The translations under genes and the position numbers were made by a program. A DNA stretch of 11,325 nucleotides from Granulosicoccaceae bacterium (GTDB lineage: Bacteria > Pseudomonadota > Gammaproteobacteria > Granulosicoccales > Granulosicoccaceae): assembly GCA_023301405.1 (NCBI GenBank), contig JALZUX010000251.1, positions 1 through 11,325 of the forward strand, read 5' to 3'. Of this stretch, positions 6,946 through 11,325 are shown in pieces (position 1 is the stretch's first letter; each line of letters begins with the position of its first letter). Below the pieces are notes generated by a model. The model searched no databases and was not told where the DNA came from. It worked only from the letters and a program-made list of their open reading frames with translations.

Positions 6946-7935
6946 GTGGTTACTACTCCGTTGACTCCTTTCAAGATAAATAAATTTGCAGAATCAGTTG
7001 AAGATACTGATCTGGCTCGCTGGCTTGAGAAACTGATGCCTGCCGTTAACAGTCGCATTGCACCCGACAGCCAACGCAACTTTCCGCGCTGGCTACAAGC
7101 GCTTAGCGGTCTGCCTGCCACAGACACCGACTCAGTTGACCTTCAACAGGATTTCCTCACAACAGCGCCAGCCAAACCACTGTCTTGCGCAGAACAAAAT
7201 GTGATCCACCAGAGCCTTATGGGACTACACCCATGGCGCAAAGGGCCTTTTAACCTGCACGGAGTTTTCATTGATACGGAGTGGCGTTGCGACAAAAAAT
7301 GGGCACGCCTGGCCCCGCATATTAACCTTCAAGGCCGCAAGGTACTGGATGTCGGGTGTGGTAATGGTTACTACAGCTTGCGCATGCTAGGCGCAGGCGC
7401 GCAGACCGTCGTAGGCCTTGATACCAGCTTGCTTTACTGCACTCAGTTTCAGGCGGTGACACACTTTACCAACAACTATAACGCCTGTGTTCTGCCAATT
7501 GGGGTTGAGGCACTGGAGGAACATCAACATCAATTCGACACGGTCTTCTCGATGGGGGTTTTGTATCACCGCCGGCAACCAGTAGATCATCTGCAACTTT
7601 TGCACACCTGCCTGGCCGACGCCGGAGAGCTTGTATTAGAGACCTTGATCATCGATGGCGATGACCCGACAGAGCTTATTCCTGAAAATCGCTACGCCAA
7701 TATGCGAAATGTCTGGTCCTTGCCGACCGTATCGCTACTGCTGCAGCAACTGAGCAGCGCCGGTTTTAGCTCATCCAGGTGCATTGATGTGACCCAAACC
7801 ACCACCCAAGAGCAGCGCCCTACGGACTGGATGACCTTTCATTCCTTGCAACATGCGCTCGATCCTAGCGATTCGAACATCACAATAGAAGGCCATCCAG
7901 CGCCTCTTCGAGCCATTATAATTGCGCAAAAGTAG
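6946..7935 (+). CDS. cmoB: tRNA U34 carboxymethyltransferase
   Basis: Transfers the carboxymethyl group from carboxy-SAM to 5-hydroxyuridine-34 in tRNA, giving cmo5U34, which widens wobble decoding in Ala, Ser, Pro, Thr, Val and Leu four-codon boxes. The 329 residues compare with 323 in E. coli. Signatures are HPWRKGPFNLHGVFIDTEW (95-113), the SAM-fold motif VLDVGCGNGYY (133-143), DTVFSMGVLYHRRQP (198-212), LVLETLIIDGD (229-239), ENRYANMRNVW (247-257) and the C-terminal EGHPAPLRAIIIA (315-327). Lys99, Trp113, Lys118, Tyr207 and Arg322 match the E. coli carboxy-SAM-site residues Lys91, Trp105, Lys110, Tyr200 and Arg315. The start is uncertain. GTG at 6946 or TTG at 6961 are the only nearby options and neither has a Shine-Dalgarno. 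No cmoA, which makes carboxy-SAM, is adjacent although the two are commonly neighbours. Confidence 0.95.
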   Translation: MVTTPLTPFKINKFAESVEDTDLARWLEKLMPAVNSRIAPDSQRNFPRWLQALSGLPATDTDSVDLQQDFLTTAPAKPLSCAEQNVIHQSLMGLHPWRKGPFNLHGVFIDTEWRCDKKWARLAPHINLQGRKVLDVGCGNGYYSLRMLGAGAQTVVGLDTSLLYCTQFQAVTHFTNNYNACVLPIGVEALEEHQHQFDTVFSMGVLYHRRQPVDHLQLLHTCLADAGELVLETLIIDGDDPTELIPENRYANMRNVWSLPTVSLLLQQLSSAGFSSSRCIDVTQTTTQEQRPTDWMTFHSLQHALDPSDSNITIEGHPAPLRAIIIAQK

Positions 7936-8112
7936 CTTTTTCACGCCAAACGACTGTTTTCAACGCAATGCGGCATAAATATTGTGGGTTCGCCTGATCA
8001 GACACTGCAAATTTTTAAATGGTGTGCAATAATTCGCGCCGCGCAAGCCGAGCTATTTAGTGTAACTATCATGCGAAAAATAGATTGAATTCGTCAAATT
8101 TTGTCAGGCCAC

Positions 8113-8117
8113 GGAAG
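8113..8117 (+). promoter_or_regulatory. Ribosome binding site of the 335-residue protein
   Basis: GGAAG lies 8 nt before the ATG at 8126 and decides this start over downstream alternatives. Confidence 0.55.
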
Positions 8118-8125
8118 TAAGCCCA

Positions 8126-9133
8126 ATGGACTTCTCCTGTAACTCGAAAACGTTCCGGCGTTGTTCGCGATGGAAAAAAACAGAATCTAGTGGTGACTTG
8201 TCATCCCTCGGCCCTCTGGCCAACGGCACCAAGCAAGACGTCGACGGGCAGACTTTCATTTTCTTCGATGATTACTGGATCAGATACTACGAGCCTCCGG
8301 CCGATACCTTGGAGGCCCGAAAAAACCTGATCGAATCATTGACCCGACGCACTTTCCACCACACGGAACACGGCATCAACACTCCGGGACACGCACTGGA
8401 AGGAGCTCGGGCGGCGCATGATCGCGAGACTGATCCCCACAAAAAGCGCGTGAATGCAGCAATGCTCGCCGGAGCGCTTTTTAATCGGGCCACAGACATC
8501 TTCAGAACCGTGGTTGATTTTGGATCCAAAGGAGTACACATCAGCCGTGACAACGAACTCATGCGGGAATGTGGTCAGTGCTTTAAAGAGGCTTTGGATT
8601 TAGGCACGCAAGTCAAACACTACAGCGGCCAGGAAGGTATTGACGAATTATGGGGCGAGCCATTCCGGGCTTTTTCGGTTCCGATTGAACAATTCTACGA
8701 GTCCCGCTTTATCAAAATTGCCCAAGCGATGAAAAACATCGACATGGTGGCAGACACCATGAAAGACGTGCTCGCTCCACTACCCTCATTTGATGGCGCA
8801 GACACGCTGATTGACTACTTTGCTACTGCAGCAAAGTATGAGTGCGAAACCATGCGACGTGACCTCGACAACAATTTTCTGATCTGGCCTGAGTTCGTTT
8901 CAGCCAGCGAGAGACTTGCCGAATTCCCCGGCCAACCCTACCAGGATCCACAAATGCCAGCCTGGATGCACAGCACTGGTACGAAGCTGCTATACGATTG
9001 TAAATCACTAATCGAATGGATTGCACTGGCACGTGTCCCCATGCAACTAAGTACTGAGCTATTCACAGATGAATGTGATCAATACAGAGCTGCCACTCAG
9101 CGCATTCCACGACCGGTTAAAAAAGCCACCTAG
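8126..9133 (+). CDS. Conserved-looking protein of unknown function, 335 residues
   Basis: I do not recognise a family. GGAAG (8113-8117) 8 nt before the ATG supports the start. The first 35 residues are Ser/Lys-rich and poorly structured. The body begins with GQTFIFFDDYWIRYYEPP (41-58), followed by mostly helical-looking sequence such as EARKNLIESLTRRTFHHTE (63-81), a stretch about 97-125 containing VNAAMLAGALFNRATDIF, ECGQCFKEALDLGTQVKHY (147-165), GIDELWGEPFRAF (170-182) and FYESRFIKIAQAM (189-201). There are many aromatic and acidic residues, no signal peptide and no membrane helix, so it is probably cytoplasmic. The His pair in HHTEHG and Cys147/Cys150 (CGQC) are noted, but no metal site can be claimed. 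It lies between cmoB and mnmD with its own Shine-Dalgarno and a terminator after it. Confidence 0.8.
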   Translation: MDFSCNSKTFRRCSRWKKTESSGDLSSLGPLANGTKQDVDGQTFIFFDDYWIRYYEPPADTLEARKNLIESLTRRTFHHTEHGINTPGHALEGARAAHDRETDPHKKRVNAAMLAGALFNRATDIFRTVVDFGSKGVHISRDNELMRECGQCFKEALDLGTQVKHYSGQEGIDELWGEPFRAFSVPIEQFYESRFIKIAQAMKNIDMVADTMKDVLAPLPSFDGADTLIDYFATAAKYECETMRRDLDNNFLIWPEFVSASERLAEFPGQPYQDPQMPAWMHSTGTKLLYDCKSLIEWIALARVPMQLSTELFTDECDQYRAATQRIPRPVKKAT

Positions 9134-9179
9134 CCTGCCACTAGCGAACACTTCAGTACCGATTTAATACTCAGCACTG

Positions 9180-9202
9180 CGCGGGCAAGCCGCGGTTTTT
9201 TT
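9180..9202 (+). terminator. Rho-independent terminator after the 335-residue protein
   Basis: CGCGG (9180-9184) pairs with CCGCG (9190-9194) around the loop GCAAG, followed by G and seven Ts (9196-9202). It is the clearest intrinsic terminator in the window. It ends the transcript 46 nt after the stop and makes read-through into mnmD unlikely. Confidence 0.8.
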
Positions 9203-9276
9203 ATAAGCTAACGCCATCTATTCCCGCAGACATCAACAATTCAAACTGACCGTAATCACTGACAAAGCGGCTACCT

Positions 9277-9289
9277 GTTCAGTCTGAAC
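9277..9289. promoter_or_regulatory. Short perfect dyad upstream of mnmD
   Basis: GTTCAG (9277-9282) and CTGAAC (9284-9289) form a 6-bp dyad around a single T, 22 nt before the proposed ATT start of mnmD. It could be an operator or a leader hairpin. A dyad of this size also occurs by chance. Confidence 0.25.
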
Positions 9290-9311
9290 CATCCACAGGG
9301 ATGCCGCCGTC

Positions 9312-10022
9312 ATTATAAAACCCGATCAACCACCTTCTCTACAGCTTATTCAAACCGCAGATGGTTCAAGCACGCTGCAAAATGAGCAACTGTCTGAGAC
9401 TTATCATTCAAAATTTGGGGCGGTCACCGAGTCACTGGAAGTTTTTGTAAAAAACTCAGGCGTTTTACAGCGTATTCATAACAAGCAAGCGACACGCGTG
9501 CTAGAGATCGGCTTCGGCACAGGACTAAACTTTATCCTTACCGCGGGTCTGGCTAACCAACATCAAACCGTCATTGATTATGTGGCGATTGAATACAATC
9601 TGCCGCCTGCAGAATTAATCACCGGCTTACTGCAAAACAATGCGCCCCAGCACTCTACTCTGATAAACACTCTAGGAAAACTGATTGCTACTGAAACTTC
9701 AAGCGTGCCGTTCAGCTTTAACGAATTTATCACCCTGACACTGCGCTTGGAAAATGCATTACAGGCTGCGTTGCCCAAGGCGTCTTTTGATGCCATCTAC
9801 CTAGACGCATTCAGCAGTAAAAATAACCCTGAATTATGGACCGCAAACTACTTACAGTCACTGCATGATGCACTGGACAACAACGGCATACTCACCACCT
9901 ATAGTGTCAACCGGTCCTTCAAGGACGCATTAACTGAAGCAGGTTTCGACTGGAAAAAACACAAAGGACCACCAGGCAAACGAGAAGTTATTACCGCGCG
10001 ACGCTACCCGCAACGCAACTGA
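9312..10022 (+). CDS. mnmD: Stand-alone tRNA (mnm5s2U34) methyltransferase, MnmD / MnmC N-domain-like; start codon unclear
   Basis: SAM-dependent methyltransferase expected to convert nm5(s2)U34 to mnm5(s2)U34 in tRNA. The SAM motif LEIGFGTGLNFILTAG is followed by IDYVAIEYN, FDAIYLDAFSSKNNPELW, ILTTYSVNRSFKDALTEAGF and the C-terminal GPPGKREVITARR. The frame is open upstream from TGA 9285-9287, and codons from about 9351 encode QTADGSSTLQNEQLSETYHS and then KFGAVTESLEVF, the conserved MnmD N-terminus. A GTG start at 9498 would therefore cut into the SAM motif and is wrong. No ATG, GTG or TTG lies in frame between 9288 and 9497. The best guess is ATT at 9312 (236 residues), with AGGG 11 nt upstream. 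A 1-nt lesion after the out-of-frame ATG at 9301 would also explain it. There is no MnmC-type oxidase domain. Confidence 0.8.
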   Translation: MIKPDQPPSLQLIQTADGSSTLQNEQLSETYHSKFGAVTESLEVFVKNSGVLQRIHNKQATRVLEIGFGTGLNFILTAGLANQHQTVIDYVAIEYNLPPAELITGLLQNNAPQHSTLINTLGKLIATETSSVPFSFNEFITLTLRLENALQAALPKASFDAIYLDAFSSKNNPELWTANYLQSLHDALDNNGILTTYSVNRSFKDALTEAGFDWKKHKGPPGKREVITARRYPQRN

Positions 10023-10091
10023 CGTTGTTACTGCGGCTTTAGTCAATACGCGGCCGTTAACGAGCAAGAAAGACCGACTACTTTGCCACCT

Positions 10092-10748
10092 CTACACCTT
10101 GTAGCCTTTTTGTCGCAATTGGTCCAAATAACGCGTTAAATTCGATTTTGCCGTTTTTTCAAACCGTTCTTTAAACCAAGCAGTGTTATAGAAATTTTTT
10201 CTACCGACCAGTTGCGTCATAAAACCAATTTGTTGCTGGTAGAAGCTGTCGTCATCTTGATAAGCTAATTCCCGGCGAACATTAAGCCCATCTTCAATAA
10301 ACTGATCCCAGGGCCTGCCAAAACTGGACAGATCGATATCAAGCAGTATTTGCTGATCCGGGTCAGTTGGCCTGGACTTATGATCAGTTGTGATTACCTG
10401 ATCGAATATTTTTTGACGCTGTTGATCCGACATGCAACCCTCAGAGACATCCATAAAATAGAGGGCGCTTAGCTTTTCATTCTCCACCGAGGGAAATTTA
10501 TAAATTGAATCGTGAAACCAAATTGCAAGCTCGACGGTATCGGCACTCACGCATAGACCCTTCACCTGGTCAAACAAACTGAGACAGAACTCAATATGCG
10601 CCATTGTGTGGTAGTGGCGGCCCGATTCACTATAAAACTCTAGTAAATTATTGGCGATTTCAGAGCCTTTTACAGCCGTATCACTGTTACGCGCCCACAG
10701 CGCCACAAACCTTGAATGATGATCGACCAATGCAGATTGAATTGTCAT
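10092..10748 (-). CDS. HD-domain metal-dependent phosphohydrolase-like protein (COG4339 type)
   Basis: 218 residues from the ATG at 10748, which has GAAG 5 nt upstream. A TTG at 10778 would add ten residues but has no Shine-Dalgarno. Features, counted from the ATG, are FYSESGRHYHTMAHIEFCL (38-56), AIWFHDSIY (75-83) with the HD pair, ENEKLSA (89-95), VITTDHK (118-124), LLDIDLSSFG (135-144), NVRRELAY (156-163) and the C-terminal GRKNFYNTAWFKERFEKTA. The ordered His, HD, His and Asp residues form the presumed metal site. The family is known from sequence as predicted HD-superfamily hydrolases, and the physiological substrate is unknown. It is convergent with mnmD (69 nt between stops). The next gene, a UDP-glucose dehydrogenase, diverges from it. 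Confidence 0.85.
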   Translation of the reverse strand: MTIQSALVDHHSRFVALWARNSDTAVKGSEIANNLLEFYSESGRHYHTMAHIEFCLSLFDQVKGLCVSADTVELAIWFHDSIYKFPSVENEKLSALYFMDVSEGCMSDQQRQKIFDQVITTDHKSRPTDPDQQILLDIDLSSFGRPWDQFIEDGLNVRRELAYQDDDSFYQQQIGFMTQLVGRKNFYNTAWFKERFEKTAKSNLTRYLDQLRQKGYKV

Positions 10749-11044
10749 ATATTCTTCGCACAACTCACAAAGTTTCAAAATTACTGTGGGGCATATTACA
10801 CTATGAGCAGACTCTAACCGCTGCCACGATCACGCGACGGCAAGAAGCTTGCAACATTGTGGAACTAAAAAGTTGGTTGAATTACAACAACCCAACTCGC
10901 GACCTGTATTGTAAGACTAAATGATCCGTGGCGGTAACACCGCATTAATACCGTATCATCGCTAACCTGCCCAGTAGTGGTTTGCAATAGTCAATTAAAA
11001 CAATTACTTATTCCACCAAAGATTTAAGTAACGGAAATAAATAA
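10749..11044. other. Divergent spacer between the HD gene and ugd
   Basis: 296 nt carrying the promoters of both flanking genes. It holds a short hairpin GCGGT-AAC-ACCGC (10931-10943) without a T-run, and an imperfect AGTTGG/CCAACT pairing (10871-10876 with 10892-10897). TTGCAA at 10982-10987 is a -35 candidate for ugd, but no good -10 follows at the right spacing. No ORF or RNA gene is supported. Confidence 0.4.
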
Positions 11045-11325
11045 ATGAATGTAACGCTTTACGGTTCTGGCTACGTAGGACTGGTAACAGGCTCTCTGCT
11101 CGCAGATGTCGGAAATGACGTTTTATGTGTCGACATCGACGAGAAAAAGGTCGCTGACCTCAACAAGGGCATAATTCCAATCCATGAACCCGGCCTCGAC
11201 GACATCATCAAACGCAACGTTGCTATCGGTAGACTTCAGTTCACCACCGATATGGACAAAGCAGTTAGTCACAGCGAAATGCAGTTCATTGCTGTTGGCA
11301 CACCACCTGATGAAGACGGTTCCGC
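11045..11325 (+). CDS. ugd: UDP-glucose 6-dehydrogenase, N-terminal part (cut by window edge)
   Basis: NAD-dependent enzyme oxidising UDP-glucose to UDP-glucuronate for polysaccharide synthesis. The visible 93 residues contain the NAD-binding fold: [21 protein letters not shown] (3-23, the GxGYVGL dinucleotide loop), [17 protein letters not shown] (27-43), the [11 protein letters not shown] segment (46-56), FTTDMDKAV (66-74) and [13 protein letters not shown] (80-92). GGAA (11033-11036) lies 8 nt before the ATG. The gene continues beyond 11325. Related UDP-ManNAc or GDP-mannose dehydrogenases share this fold, but the YVGLVTG and IPIHEPGL motifs favour Ugd. Confidence 0.9.
   Translation, partial: MNVTLYGSGYVGLVTGSLLADVGNDVLCVDIDEKKVADLNKGIIPIHEPGLDDIIKRNVAIGRLQFTTDMDKAVSHSEMQFIAVGTPPDEDGS

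Noticed and set aside
6813..7127. Minus-strand open frame of 104 codons over the cmoB leader and 5' end
   Set aside because: It is antisense to the CmoB N-terminus, and its Val/Ile-rich product simply mirrors the Thr-rich plus strand. It has no Shine-Dalgarno and no family features.
9498..9500. GTG at 9498 as the start of mnmD
   Set aside because: It falls at the first residue of the SAM-binding motif VLEIGFGTG. Conserved family sequence is encoded in frame for about 50 codons upstream.
10604..10924. Plus-strand open frame of 106 codons overlapping the HD gene
   Set aside because: Most of it is antisense to the well-supported HD protein. The product has no recognisable motif and the start is unsupported.
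10931..10943. GCGGT-AAC-ACCGC hairpin upstream of ugd as a terminator
   Set aside because: The loop is 3 nt, the stem is 5 bp, and no T-run follows on the plus strand. It may be incidental.
1..11325. CRISPR arrays, insertion sequences, prophage genes, tRNA or rRNA genes
   Set aside because: I read for repeated spacers, terminal inverted repeats with transposase motifs, and tRNA-like cloverleaf signatures, and found none.

Overview
The window reads as chromosomal DNA from a free-living gammaproteobacterium, probably marine. It has moderate GC, gammaproteobacterial-type enzymes (a Tyr-type AroF, an enterobacterial-type Gpt and CmoB), no insertion sequences and no phage genes. The genus cannot be settled from the sequence. 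Gene packing is normal. Many starts lack a strong Shine-Dalgarno, so several start sites are tentative.

Layout. Positions 1-86 hold the probable last codons of an upstream gene. Positions 249-2371 form a tight forward cluster: a Tyr-type DAHP synthase, adenine phosphoribosyltransferase and xanthine-guanine phosphoribosyltransferase, joining aromatic biosynthesis to purine salvage. Converging on it is an azlC-azlD pair (branched-chain amino acid exporter), overlapping by 4 nt and preceded by a perfect dyad. A small secreted protein (3675-3965, minus) follows. Next come an unrecognised four-helix membrane protein (4180-4809, plus), a convergent Nmad3-family protein (4814-5659, minus) and an AlkA-like DNA glycosylase (5924-6562, minus).

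The second half is dominated by tRNA wobble-uridine modification. CmoB (6946-7935) makes cmo5U34 and a stand-alone MnmD (about 9312-10022) completes mnm5(s2)U34. An unrecognised 335-residue protein with its own Shine-Dalgarno and a clear terminator lies between them. A COG4339-type HD hydrolase converges on mnmD. The window ends inside a UDP-glucose 6-dehydrogenase gene that runs off the right edge.

No obvious large new system is visible. The most unusual signals are in the tRNA-modification segment. First, the cmoB leader contains a Thr-rich mini-ORF made largely of codons read by cmo5U34 tRNAs. A 9-bp hairpin lies inside it, and a second hairpin starts 2 nt after its stop, so it could be a feedback attenuator; this is inference. 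Second, the conserved N-terminal part of MnmD is present in frame, but there is no ATG, GTG or TTG to start it, which implies a rare start codon or a frame lesion. The Nmad3 gene near a base-excision glycosylase is a third point worth following.
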